Shown piece by piece: positions 9,676 to 17,984 of a stretch of DNA of 64,000 nucleotides. The stretch spans positions 4,275,001 to 4,339,000 of the forward strand of contig NC_008321.1 in the NCBI RefSeq assembly GCF_000014685.1. The letters are read 5' to 3'. The stretch comes from Shewanella sp. MR-4. GTDB taxonomy: Bacteria; Pseudomonadota; Gammaproteobacteria; Enterobacterales; Shewanellaceae. Both the position numbers and the translations under genes were made by a program. The notes beneath the pieces were generated by a model that ran no database searches, was not told the origin of the DNA, and saw nothing but the letters and a program-made list of their open reading frames with translations. The stretch's first letter is position 1; each line of letters begins with the position of its first letter.

Positions 9676-10751
9676 GCCTCCCGACACTTCGCTATACCAG
9701 CATGACTGCCACCAAACATCCCATCAGCCTAATGTTGCAAACCATACATAAATGGCTGGGGCTTATCGTTGGCCTACAATTATTAATTTGGGTCGTGACA
9801 GGACTCGCCTTTAACCTGATTGACGAGCGTTTTTTGGATGCGAACCCATATCGCACCACGCATCAAACAGCGACTCCCACTACTGCACTCGCCCCCACGG
9901 CTAATCTGCTGCAACAATATCAAGCAGAAGGCATTATCGAACTTAAGCTAACCTCAGTGTTCGAACGCGCCGTATATGCGCTCACCACAACTCAACAAAC
10001 CCGCTGGTTTTGGGCGGACTCACTCCAACCACTATCCTTGAGTGATGCCGAGATACTCGCTATTGCCAAACAGAGTTACTCAGGCCCTGGTGAACTCAGC
10101 GCACCGCAAATCCTCACCCACGAAACGCCATTCGACGCCAGTGACCCAATTGCTATGCTGACAGCCGCGGACGAAGTTGGAACGCGGATTTATATCGATA
10201 CCGCTTCGGGTGCGGTTCTGGCCCACCAAAATCGCCAATCAGATCTCAAGGATCTGCTCTTTATGCTGCATTTTATGGATTATGCTCCCAATAATGGCAT
10301 TGGTTTTAATCACTTATTGGTACAACTTGTCAGCATTGCCGCGCTGTTTTTAGGTCTTTCGGGGATTTACATTCTTGGGCATAAGTTCCATCAAGGTCAG
10401 TTATCGCTGCCGTTCTTGAGGCGCAAAAACACCATAGGAAAACTGACGCTTTTTACTCAAGACGCTCAGCCGCTCGCCGAATTGTCTGACCTTAGTGGCA
10501 GCTATTTAGAAAGTATTAATCGAGGGAGTGAAAGATTAAGAACCCAATGTGGCGGTGGCGGACGCTGCGGCCTCTGTAAACTCAGATTTGTCGAGCAGGC
10601 GCCCAGCCCCAATGATTATGATCTGGATAAACTCACCCCCGCTGAGCTAGCACAAGGTATTCGCCTGAGCTGCCAACACGAGGCGCATCCTGGCAAACTG
10701 GAGTTAGTCACCAAAGCCCAGCACAGATATTGGCCACAGTCCAAGCACTAG
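9672..10751 (+). CDS. PepSY-domain membrane protein with C-terminal [2Fe-2S] ferredoxin domain
   Basis: A 359-residue protein homologous to its upstream partner and extended by an iron-sulfur domain. Membrane segment 1 is at about 27-47, preceded by HKWLG. A periplasmic PepSY-like part follows, then MLHFMDY at about 198-204 and membrane segment 2 at about 215-236. After a basic linker comes a plant-type ferredoxin domain with cysteines in CGGGGRCGLC (293, 299, 302) and a fourth in LSC (334), the standard C-x5-C-x2-C...C ligand set. The predicted topology places the ferredoxin in the cytoplasm, suggesting electron transfer towards the membrane or periplasm. A second ATG 30 bases downstream is possible. 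The family role is undescribed as far as I know. Confidence 0.82.
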   Translation: MSLPTLRYTSMTATKHPISLMLQTIHKWLGLIVGLQLLIWVVTGLAFNLIDERFLDANPYRTTHQTATPTTALAPTANLLQQYQAEGIIELKLTSVFERAVYALTTTQQTRWFWADSLQPLSLSDAEILAIAKQSYSGPGELSAPQILTHETPFDASDPIAMLTAADEVGTRIYIDTASGAVLAHQNRQSDLKDLLFMLHFMDYAPNNGIGFNHLLVQLVSIAALFLGLSGIYILGHKFHQGQLSLPFLRRKNTIGKLTLFTQDAQPLAELSDLSGSYLESINRGSERLRTQCGGGGRCGLCKLRFVEQAPSPNDYDLDKLTPAELAQGIRLSCQHEAHPGKLELVTKAQHRYWPQSKH

Positions 10752-10846
10752 AGAGTGTCGCGTACAGGCTTAAATCGGCGTATAGTCTAAATATTAACCA
10801 ATTCCCGCCGATAAAGGGTTAAGAGGTAGCAAACCAAGGAGGCGCT

Positions 10847-11167
10847 ATGAGTGGATTGGACAGTCTTTACGCTATGCTGGCACAGCCAACAAAACCCGTA
10901 TTTACCCCTAAACGGGTCGTCGATCAGGTTAGCGGTGCGACCGCCAATGCGCCCGATAGCCATGAAACCCCTCAGTCGCAATTACCCCCGACGCTAGATG
11001 TTAAAGTCAGGGAAAGACGCAAAAACAACAACGTCAGTCGCAATAAAAAACGCCGCGCCTCGGACAAGCAACAAAACCTGAAAGAGGGAGGGTTGCTTGA
11101 AGTCACCGACGATACCGCTGACACCGCACAACCGCCCAGCAAGCATATTATCGATATCGAAGTTTAG
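10847..11167 (+). CDS. Small hypothetical protein, lysine/arginine-rich centre
   Basis: A 106-residue protein that I do not recognise. A strong ribosome-binding site AAGGAGG lies about 6 bases before the ATG. There is no signal peptide or membrane segment. The N-terminus (MSGLDSLYAMLAQ) looks helical. The middle carries a dense basic stretch, ERRKNNNVSRNKKRRASDKQ. The acidic C-terminus ends in KHIIDIEV. The composition suggests a mostly disordered protein that could bind nucleic acid or a partner protein, but no domain supports a function. It lies about 95 bases after the PepSY pair and before a terminator, so it may belong to the same transcript. Confidence 0.7.
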   Translation: MSGLDSLYAMLAQPTKPVFTPKRVVDQVSGATANAPDSHETPQSQLPPTLDVKVRERRKNNNVSRNKKRRASDKQQNLKEGGLLEVTDDTADTAQPPSKHIIDIEV

Positions 11168-11178
11168 TCGCGGGAGTT

Positions 11179-11219
11179 AAATGAAAAGACGCAACCTCTG
11201 GATGCGCCTTTTTCATTTC
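11179..11219. terminator. Bidirectional intrinsic terminator
   Basis: An inverted repeat with arms AAATGAAAAG-ACGCA and TGCGCC-TTTTTCATTT separates the 106-residue hypothetical gene (plus strand) from the convergent glpK (minus strand). A-rich left and T-rich right arms allow termination in both directions. Confidence 0.65.
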
Positions 11220-11237
11220 AATCATTTATTTCAATAG

Positions 11238-12722
11238 CTAAGAGCGAGTTCTTACTACAGCATCCTGCCAGCCCACATATAATCGCTCCCTTTGACTCGC
11301 ATCAATATTGGGTTTGAAGTGTTTGTCGATACAGGCTTTATACTCAAGTTCGGTCACTGAGGTCCAAAAGCCGACCGCAAGACCTGCTAAAAAGGCTGCG
11401 CCAAGCGCGGTGGTCTCACACACGCTTGGCCTTAAGACTTCAACGTCGGTGATATCCGCTTGAAATTGCATGAGGAAGTCATTAGCAACCGCGCCACCAT
11501 CCACCTTAAGGGATTTTAGCCGCTCACCGCTGTCCTTAATCATGGCATCGAGCAAATCCTTACTCTGGTAGGCAATCGACTCCAATGCCGCGCGGATAAT
11601 ATGATTACGGTTAGCACCGCGCGTTAACCCAAACAGCGCGCCACGGGCATTAGGATCCCAATAGGGAGCGCCAAGCCCGACAAAAGCTGGCACTAAATAC
11701 ACGCCATTTGTATCCGCGACTTTAGAGGCAAAATATTCGGTGTCGCTGGCATCGCGGATCAACCCCAGCTCATCCCGCAGCCATTGAATCGTCGCGCCGC
11801 CCATAAATACTGAGCCTTCAAGGGCGTAGTTCACTTCACCTTGGGCGCCTACCGCTACTGTGGTTAATAATCCATGGGATGAACGTACGGCTTTGTTGCC
11901 TGTATTCATTAATAAAAAGCAGCCTGTGCCATAAGTGTTTTTGGCCATTCCAGGCTCAACACAAAGCTGGCCAAAGAGCGCCGCCTGTTGATCGCCCGCG
12001 ATCCCCGCGAGAGGAATTTCGCTGCCCTCACCGGCAATACGGGTTGTGCCATAGACACTGCAGGAAGGTCTCACTTCGGGCAACATAGCCGCAGGAATAT
12101 CGAGCGCCTCGAGCAGTGTTGTGTCCCAACTTAGGCTGTGGATATTAAACAGCAACGTGCGGGCGGCATTGGTGGGATCGGTCACATGCACTTTGCCTTC
12201 GGTGAGTTTCCATAGCAACCAAGTATCGACCGTGCCGAATAAGAGTTCACCTCGTTTGGCCTTCGCGCGCGCATCCGGCACATTATCGAGGATCCATTTG
12301 ATCTTAGTGCCTGAAAAATAAGGGTCGAGCAGGAGCCCCGTATTCTCCCGCACATAATCTTCTAAGCCTTGGGCCTTGAGTTGCTCACAGATTTCTGAGC
12401 TGCGGCGACACTGCCACACAATGGCATTGTAGACGGGTTTACCTGTGGCCTTTTCCCAGATAATGGTGGTTTCGCGCTGATTAGTGATACCAATGGCCGC
12501 CACTTCATCGCTGTGAATACCCGCTCTGGCGAGGGATTCGATTAACACCGAACTTTGGCTCGCCCAGATCTCCATTGGATCATGCTCCACCCAGCCGGGA
12601 TTTGGATAAAGCTGGGTAAACTCTCGCTGTGACACACTGACAATATTGGCATCGTGGTCAAACACAATCGCCCTTGAGCTGGTTGTGCCTTGGTCTAAAG
12701 CCACTACATATTTTTTCTGCAC
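11238..12722 (-). CDS. glpK: Glycerol kinase
   Basis: ATP-dependent kinase of the FGGY family that converts glycerol to sn-glycerol 3-phosphate in the cytoplasm. The 494-residue length is near the usual 500. Signatures include the N-terminal ALDQGTTSSRAIVFDHD phosphate loop, the WQCRR and GTVDTWLLWKLTEG segments, AGDQQAALFGQ, and the C-terminal KVDGGAVANDFLMQFQADI motif. No glycerol facilitator gene glpF lies next to it; upstream is a FadL-type gene on the same strand, separated by a terminator. The gene therefore appears to be transcribed alone. Confidence 0.97.
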   Translation of the reverse strand: MQKKYVVALDQGTTSSRAIVFDHDANIVSVSQREFTQLYPNPGWVEHDPMEIWASQSSVLIESLARAGIHSDEVAAIGITNQRETTIIWEKATGKPVYNAIVWQCRRSSEICEQLKAQGLEDYVRENTGLLLDPYFSGTKIKWILDNVPDARAKAKRGELLFGTVDTWLLWKLTEGKVHVTDPTNAARTLLFNIHSLSWDTTLLEALDIPAAMLPEVRPSCSVYGTTRIAGEGSEIPLAGIAGDQQAALFGQLCVEPGMAKNTYGTGCFLLMNTGNKAVRSSHGLLTTVAVGAQGEVNYALEGSVFMGGATIQWLRDELGLIRDASDTEYFASKVADTNGVYLVPAFVGLGAPYWDPNARGALFGLTRGANRNHIIRAALESIAYQSKDLLDAMIKDSGERLKSLKVDGGAVANDFLMQFQADITDVEVLRPSVCETTALGAAFLAGLAVGFWTSVTELEYKACIDKHFKPNIDASQRERLYVGWQDAVVRTRS

Positions 12723-12866
12723 ACGCCTATCCTATTTACCCTGCACCCAATTGATATGGCGCAGAACGTAATGCTCCATTGATTATGCTCTGAATATATT
12801 CGCAATTGGCGGCTATGACCAGCCAACATCTGGCAAATGCGTATCCGGCCACGTTCTTTTAGGCAC

Positions 12867-12895
12867 AAAAAAGCCCTGAAGATTCAGGGCTTTTT
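12867..12895 (-). terminator. Terminator downstream of the FadL-family gene
   Basis: A hairpin GCCCTGA-N4-TCAGGGC flanked by A5/T5 tracts lies 16 bases after the stop of the FadL-type gene. On the minus strand the stem is followed by a run of T, typical for intrinsic termination. It isolates fadL from glpK. Confidence 0.85.
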
Positions 12896-12910
12896 CATCA
12901 AGCTGGATGC

Positions 12911-14257
12911 TTACATCTTGTAGCTCATTTGGATACCGGCTAACCAAACATCACCGCTCGCTTCACCGTTGAAGCTTACTGTGGCGAGGTTTAGCAGATT
13001 TTGCTGCTCGTTGATTGGCGCATCACCCGTGGCACGGATATAGGTCAGTGCGAAATCAACATTCAGGTTTTTAGTCGCCTGATAACCAGCACCGACAGAG
13101 AACCACAGACGGTCTGAGTCAGGGATAGTCGTGGTACGCCACTCATCGGCCGCAGCCGTTTTGTCTAAGGCCACACCCGCACGCACTAACCATTCATTGT
13201 TCACTTGGTAGGTCGTACCTAAGGCAAAGCGCCAGTTATCTTCAAAGTTTTCTTCTTTCACTAAGTCAGATTCTAAGCCGCCCTTTGGTTTAACTTCACC
13301 AGGGAAGTAAGCCACTAACTGATCGAATACGCTCCAATCGGTCCAGTTAACGCTGGCATGCATTGCCCAGTTATCCGTTAATTGGTGATAAGACGACAGC
13401 TCGGCAAACGCAGGCAGTTCGAGGGGAATATAACCTTCAATCGACAGATTTTGGCCACCATCGTAAATCACACCAGAAGCGTGACCATCTAACTCAAACT
13501 TAACGCCGCTGTGATAGGCTAAACCCACGCGGTTGGTTGGGTTAATTTGCCAGCTAGTCCCTAGTTGCCAACCGTAGCCAATATCGTCGCCCTTCATGCT
13601 TTTCAGCTCAGTGCCACCCGGCGGTAACATTGCAGATACTTGTGCAGGTAAACCGGGTTTGATGCTATCTACCCAGCCAGGTAACGAAGCACCGATTTCA
13701 CCTTCACCGTAAACGATACGCACACCACCACCGACGCTGACAGCATCATTTACGCGGTAAGCGATGTTAGGGTTGAACTCAACTGTAGTAACGGCAGTTT
13801 TATTACCAAAAATCGCCGCGGCGTGGGTTTTAGGTAACTCGGTTGACAGACCATAGTTAGAGTTAACGGCCAGACCCCAAGTCCATTGGTCATTTAACTG
13901 ATTGGAATAGTAGAAGTTAGGCACTAATGCATCATCAGCCACATCGATGGCATCACCGTTCATCACGATTGGATTTGGGCCAAGTAATGGCGAGCTTAGG
14001 CTCACATCACCTTTAACATCCACGTTAGGCATAACATAGATACCACCAGCAGACAGCTGACGACCTTCTAAATAGGTCAGCATCGCTGGGTTGCGCCCCT
14101 GAACTGAAGCGTTATCGGCAATTGCGGCTTCACCGGCGAAGGCGCGGCCTAAGCCAGTCGCTGAGTATTCGGCCAGTTGGAAACCCGCTGCATGGACTTG
14201 AGTCGTTGTGCTTAATAAGGCTGCAGTCACAGCCAAAGTCAGAAGACGTTTTTGCAT
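12911..14257 (-). CDS. fadL: Outer-membrane long-chain fatty acid transporter, FadL family
   Basis: Outer-membrane beta-barrel of the OmpP1/FadL/TodX family, which takes up long-chain fatty acids or other hydrophobic compounds. The 448-residue protein has a Sec signal peptide ending around ...STTTQVHAAG, followed by the family's N-terminal FQLAEYSATGLGRAFAGEA region and the conserved NPA motif in RNPAMLTYLEG. The remainder alternates in a strand-rich pattern with many aromatic residues and ends in MSYKM. The substrate range cannot be told from sequence. It has a terminator behind it and a long AT-rich upstream region. Confidence 0.9.
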   Translation of the reverse strand: MQKRLLTLAVTAALLSTTTQVHAAGFQLAEYSATGLGRAFAGEAAIADNASVQGRNPAMLTYLEGRQLSAGGIYVMPNVDVKGDVSLSSPLLGPNPIVMNGDAIDVADDALVPNFYYSNQLNDQWTWGLAVNSNYGLSTELPKTHAAAIFGNKTAVTTVEFNPNIAYRVNDAVSVGGGVRIVYGEGEIGASLPGWVDSIKPGLPAQVSAMLPPGGTELKSMKGDDIGYGWQLGTSWQINPTNRVGLAYHSGVKFELDGHASGVIYDGGQNLSIEGYIPLELPAFAELSSYHQLTDNWAMHASVNWTDWSVFDQLVAYFPGEVKPKGGLESDLVKEENFEDNWRFALGTTYQVNNEWLVRAGVALDKTAAADEWRTTTIPDSDRLWFSVGAGYQATKNLNVDFALTYIRATGDAPINEQQNLLNLATVSFNGEASGDVWLAGIQMSYKM

Positions 14258-14716
14258 TGTTATTCTCAGAAAATATTATTGTTATCTGTGCCAGTAACTT
14301 GGTCACAATGGCGTTCACACAAAATAGAGCAAACACTCCAGATTGAATGCAGGGGAGTTTACCGATGCAGAAGATGTTTGCAACAAGCGGGAATAAAACA
14401 GATAAAAAAACTAGTTATTAAAAGACATTCAATATTTTTAGTGAGATAAATCACTTTTAAAACAAGAAAATCCAGCAAAAATCTAGCAAACTATTTGCTG
14501 AGCATATTTAAATGCAGATAATAAAAACTCAAAAATAAATTTAAAAACAATGAATTAACACAGAAAAACACTATAAACACTTGTAAGCCATTTTAACCAT
14601 TAAAATTCAGCATAAATCACTATGATTTATTTTGATTGCGACACAAGGAATGCCAGCCTTACTTTAATCCAATAAATACAATGAATTATAGTTAGGTAAT
14701 TAAACATGGATAACAA
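14258..14716. other. AT-rich intergenic region upstream of the FadL-family gene
   Basis: About 460 bases without a supported gene. A CRP-like palindrome lies at 14440-14455. The rest is very AT-rich, which is common for regulated promoters and H-NS-type binding. No clear fatty-acid regulator site could be identified by eye. Confidence 0.5.
14440..14455. promoter_or_regulatory. CRP-like palindrome upstream of fadL
   Basis: The sequence AGTGA-GATAAA-TCACT matches the CRP core GTGA-N6-TCAC in both half-sites. Its centre is about 190 bases upstream of the fadL start codon. Position relative to the promoter is unknown, so regulation by CRP is an inference. Confidence 0.45.
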
Positions 14717-14744
14717 AAACGCCTAGTTTTCGAACTAGGCGTTT
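14717..14744 (-). terminator. Terminator of the leu operon
   Basis: A perfect 12-bp stem (AAACGCCTAGTT / AACTAGGCGTTT) with a TTCG tetraloop lies about 40 bases after the leuD stop, with flanking A/T tracts. It ends the leuABCD transcript. Confidence 0.85.
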
Positions 14745-14784
14745 AAGATTAACTTACGTTAAGGTACAAGTGTTCGCCGAATGC

Positions 14785-15390
14785 TTAGCGGCGCCAACTA
14801 GGAATGTTTGCTTCGTACTCACCTATCTGCGTCCCGTGGGACAAGGTCAATCCAATGGCATCTAAGCCATTCAGCAATTTATGTCGCGCCGACTCGGCCA
14901 GTGTAAAGCTAAATTCAGCTCCCGAAGGCGATATAACCTTGCAAGTCGTTAAGTCCACGGTGATTTGTGCGCCTTCTTCGCTCGCCACCTCATCCATTAA
15001 CTGACGCACTTCGTTCGCACTCAACTTCACCGGCAATAAACCGTTGTTGATGGAGTTGCCATAAAAAATATCGGCAAAGCTCGGGGCAATAATGGCACGC
15101 AGACCAAAATCCGCCAGTGCCCATGGGGCGTGTTCACGGCTGGAGCCACAGCCAAAGTTTTCCTGAGCCAGCAAAATCGAAGCACCGCTGTAGCGAGGTT
15201 TATTTAGAGTAAAATCAGGATTAGGCACATCCCCGGCATCATCGAGATAACGCCAGTCGTGGAATAAGTGCACACCGAATCCATCCCGCGTCACTTTAGA
15301 TAAAAATTGCTTTGGGATAATTTGATCGGTATCGATATTGGCGCTGTCGATCATGACCGCAAGCCCGGTATGGCTAGTAAAAGGTTGCAT
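14785..15390 (-). CDS. leuD: 3-isopropylmalate dehydratase small subunit LeuD
   Basis: Small subunit of isopropylmalate isomerase, which works with LeuC to convert 2-isopropylmalate to 3-isopropylmalate in leucine synthesis. The 201-residue length matches the Escherichia coli protein. The swivel-domain signatures IDTDQIIPKQFL and NFGCGSSREHAPWAL are present. It is the last gene of leuABCD, 24 bases after leuC. Confidence 0.97.
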   Translation of the reverse strand: MQPFTSHTGLAVMIDSANIDTDQIIPKQFLSKVTRDGFGVHLFHDWRYLDDAGDVPNPDFTLNKPRYSGASILLAQENFGCGSSREHAPWALADFGLRAIIAPSFADIFYGNSINNGLLPVKLSANEVRQLMDEVASEEGAQITVDLTTCKVISPSGAEFSFTLAESARHKLLNGLDAIGLTLSHGTQIGEYEANIPSWRR

Positions 15391-15414
15391 TAACTTCTCC
15401 TCTTGGGATTACGG

Positions 15415-16839
15415 TTAGTAAGGTTTACGGATATCGACAAAATGCCCTGCAATTGCCGCCGCAGCCGCCATCGCTGGACTCACTAAATGAGTACGACTAC
15501 CACGGCCTTGGCGCCCTTCGAAGTTACGATTACTGGTCGAGGCGCAGCGATCGCCCGCTTCTAACCTGTCATCGTTCATCGCCAAACACATAGAGCAGCC
15601 CGGTAAACGCCATTCGAATCCGGCCTCGATAAAGATTTTATCTAAACCTTCGGCCTCGGCCTGCGCCTTCACTTGGCCAGAGCCCGGTACTACGATTGCC
15701 GTAACGCCCGACGCCACTTTACGCCCTTTGGCCTGTTTCGCCGCGCTGCGTAAATCTTCAATCCGCGAGTTAGTGCAAGAACCAATAAAGACTTTATTAA
15801 TCGCGACGTCTGTCATCGGCGTGCCTGCGGTCAAGCCGATATAATCCAGCGCTTTTTCCATGCTAGCGCGAATCGTTGGATTTGCCTCATCGGCAGGATT
15901 AGGCACTGGCGCATCGATGGCAACCACTTGTCCAGGGTTGGTGCCCCAAGTCAATTGCGGTGCGATATCGGCCGCATCCAACACGACGGAGGCATCAAAC
16001 TCAGCACCAACATCGGTTTTCAGCGCCTTCCAGGCGGCGACGGCCTCTGCCCAATCTTCGCCCTTTGGTGCAAACTCACGACCTTCTAGGTAATCGAAAG
16101 TGGTTTGATCCGGCGCAACCATGCCCGCCTTAGCGCCCATTTCAATCGCCATATTGCAGACAGTCATGCGCCCTTCCATCGACAGTGCTTCAATGGCCTC
16201 ACCACAAAACTCAACTACATAGCCAGTGCCGCCATCCATGCCGATCTTACCGATAATCGCCAGTACGATATCTTTCGCGGTGACACCATCGGTGACCTGA
16301 CCACGAACTTCGATTTTCATGGTCTTGGCTTTTAATTGGCGCAGGGTTTGCGTCGCCAGTACATGTTCCACTTCGGAAGTGCCGATACCGAAAGCCAGGG
16401 CGCCAAAGGCCCCGTGAGTCGCCGTATGGGAATCACCACACACTATGACAGTGCCGGGTAAGGTAATGCCAAGCTCAGGTCCCATCACATGCACAATCCC
16501 TTGATTAGGATGATGAATGTCATATAAGCGCACGCCGAAGTCTTTACAGTTTTGTGCCAAGGTCTCGACCTGAGTGCGTGCCATAGGGCTTAAGGCATCG
16601 AGACTGGCACTGCGTGTTGATGTGTTGTGATCCATGGTCGCGAAGGTTTTTTCTGGGGCGCGTAACTTACGCCCCGCCACTTTCAAGCCGCTAAAGGCTT
16701 GGGGTGATGTCACTTCGTGAACCAAATGTCTGTCGACATAAATGATCGGCGCTTCGCCCTCAGGGGTGGCCACAACGTGAGCATCCCACACTTTTTGATA
16801 CAGGGTTTTCGGAGCGGTTGATGTTGAAGGAGTCGTCAT
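15415..16839 (-). CDS. leuC: 3-isopropylmalate dehydratase large subunit LeuC
   Basis: Large aconitase-type subunit carrying the [4Fe-4S] cluster of isopropylmalate isomerase. The 474-residue length is near the family's 466. The cluster cysteines can be placed in FIGSCTNSRIEDLR and in GCSMCLAMN. The substrate-binding VCGDSHTATHGAFGA motif is also present. The start codon overlaps the leuB stop by one base (TAATG), implying coupled translation. Confidence 0.97.
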   Translation of the reverse strand: MTTPSTSTAPKTLYQKVWDAHVVATPEGEAPIIYVDRHLVHEVTSPQAFSGLKVAGRKLRAPEKTFATMDHNTSTRSASLDALSPMARTQVETLAQNCKDFGVRLYDIHHPNQGIVHVMGPELGITLPGTVIVCGDSHTATHGAFGALAFGIGTSEVEHVLATQTLRQLKAKTMKIEVRGQVTDGVTAKDIVLAIIGKIGMDGGTGYVVEFCGEAIEALSMEGRMTVCNMAIEMGAKAGMVAPDQTTFDYLEGREFAPKGEDWAEAVAAWKALKTDVGAEFDASVVLDAADIAPQLTWGTNPGQVVAIDAPVPNPADEANPTIRASMEKALDYIGLTAGTPMTDVAINKVFIGSCTNSRIEDLRSAAKQAKGRKVASGVTAIVVPGSGQVKAQAEAEGLDKIFIEAGFEWRLPGCSMCLAMNDDRLEAGDRCASTSNRNFEGRQGRGSRTHLVSPAMAAAAAIAGHFVDIRKPY

Positions 16840-17933
16840 TACACACCTGCCTTAACTGCATCGGCGATAAAGTCGCCCATTTCGACTGTCGATTTGGCCT
16901 TATGGCGTTGGTCGCTACTTAATAGCTCACCAGTTAAATAACCAGAATTCAGCGCTTTACTCACTGCACGTTCGATCGCGCTTGCCGCCTCTTCTTGCTT
17001 TAAGCTGTGGCGCAGCATTAGTGCCGCCGACAGAATTTGTGCAATCGGGTTAGCGATGCCCTTACCCGCGATATCCGGCGCGCTACCACCAGCGGGTTCA
17101 AACAAACCAAAGCCAGTGCTATTCATACTCGCCGAAGACAACAAGCCCATGGAGCCTGTCAACATGGCGATTTCATCCGATAGAATGTCGCCAAACAAGT
17201 TAGAGCACAGCATCACGTCAAACTCATCGGGGCGGCGCAGCAACTGCATGGTCGCGTTGTCGATATAGATGTGTTCCAGTTTAACATCGGGGAAGTCCAC
17301 CGCCACTTCTTCTACCACTTGGCGCCACAGTACCGAGCAAGCTAAAACGTTTGCCTTGTCGACCGAAGTGACTTTTTTACGGCGGCCGCGGGCGGCTTCA
17401 AAGGCGATGCGGGCGATACGGGCAATCTCACGGCGGCTGTAACGCATGGTATCGAAGGCTTCTTCACTCTCACCTTCACCTTGGCGACCCTTAGGTTTAC
17501 CAAAGTAGATCCCACCCGTTAACTCACGCACGCAGAGAACATCGAAGCCTCTAGCTGAAATATCGCTGCGCAGCGGTGACATATGTTCTAAACCATCATG
17601 CAATTTAGCGGGACGCAGGTTACAAAACAGTTCGAAGTGACCCCGTAGCGGCAACAGAGCACCACGCTCGGGTTGTTCATTGGGCGGCAGTTTTTCCCAT
17701 TTAGGACCACCGACTGAACCGAACAGAATGGCATCGGCCGCCTCGCAGCCCTTCAGTGTTGCCTCAGGCAAAGGACAACCATGATTGTCAATGGCGATAC
17801 CGCCGACATCATATTCAGTGTATTCAATGTTAAGGCCAAAACGCGCCTCAACCGCCTTTAACACCTTACGCGCCTCGGCCATCACTTCTGGCCCAATACC
17901 ATCCCCGGCTAATACTGCAATTTGATAACTCAT
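16839..17933 (-). CDS. leuB: 3-isopropylmalate dehydrogenase
   Basis: NAD-dependent dehydrogenase that oxidises and decarboxylates 3-isopropylmalate to 2-oxoisocaproate. With the ATG at 17931-17933 the protein has 364 residues, almost the Escherichia coli length of 363, and begins MSYQIAVLAGDGIGPEVM. A GTG 12 bases upstream is in frame but overlaps the AAGGAG ribosome-binding site, so the ATG is preferred. The dehydrogenase signature NLFGDILSDEIAMLTGSMG is present near residue 250. It lies between leuA and leuC. Confidence 0.95.
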   Translation of the reverse strand: MSYQIAVLAGDGIGPEVMAEARKVLKAVEARFGLNIEYTEYDVGGIAIDNHGCPLPEATLKGCEAADAILFGSVGGPKWEKLPPNEQPERGALLPLRGHFELFCNLRPAKLHDGLEHMSPLRSDISARGFDVLCVRELTGGIYFGKPKGRQGEGESEEAFDTMRYSRREIARIARIAFEAARGRRKKVTSVDKANVLACSVLWRQVVEEVAVDFPDVKLEHIYIDNATMQLLRRPDEFDVMLCSNLFGDILSDEIAMLTGSMGLLSSASMNSTGFGLFEPAGGSAPDIAGKGIANPIAQILSAALMLRHSLKQEEAASAIERAVSKALNSGYLTGELLSSDQRHKAKSTVEMGDFIADAVKAGV

Positions 17934-17984
17934 ACGCCCGCTCACTCCTTCAATGTGAAAACTTTATGCTCGATATCGCTTGGG

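Noticed and set aside
14458..14716. AT-rich stretch considered as a mobile-element or attachment site
   Set aside because: No terminal repeats, integrase or transposase gene and no target duplication could be seen.
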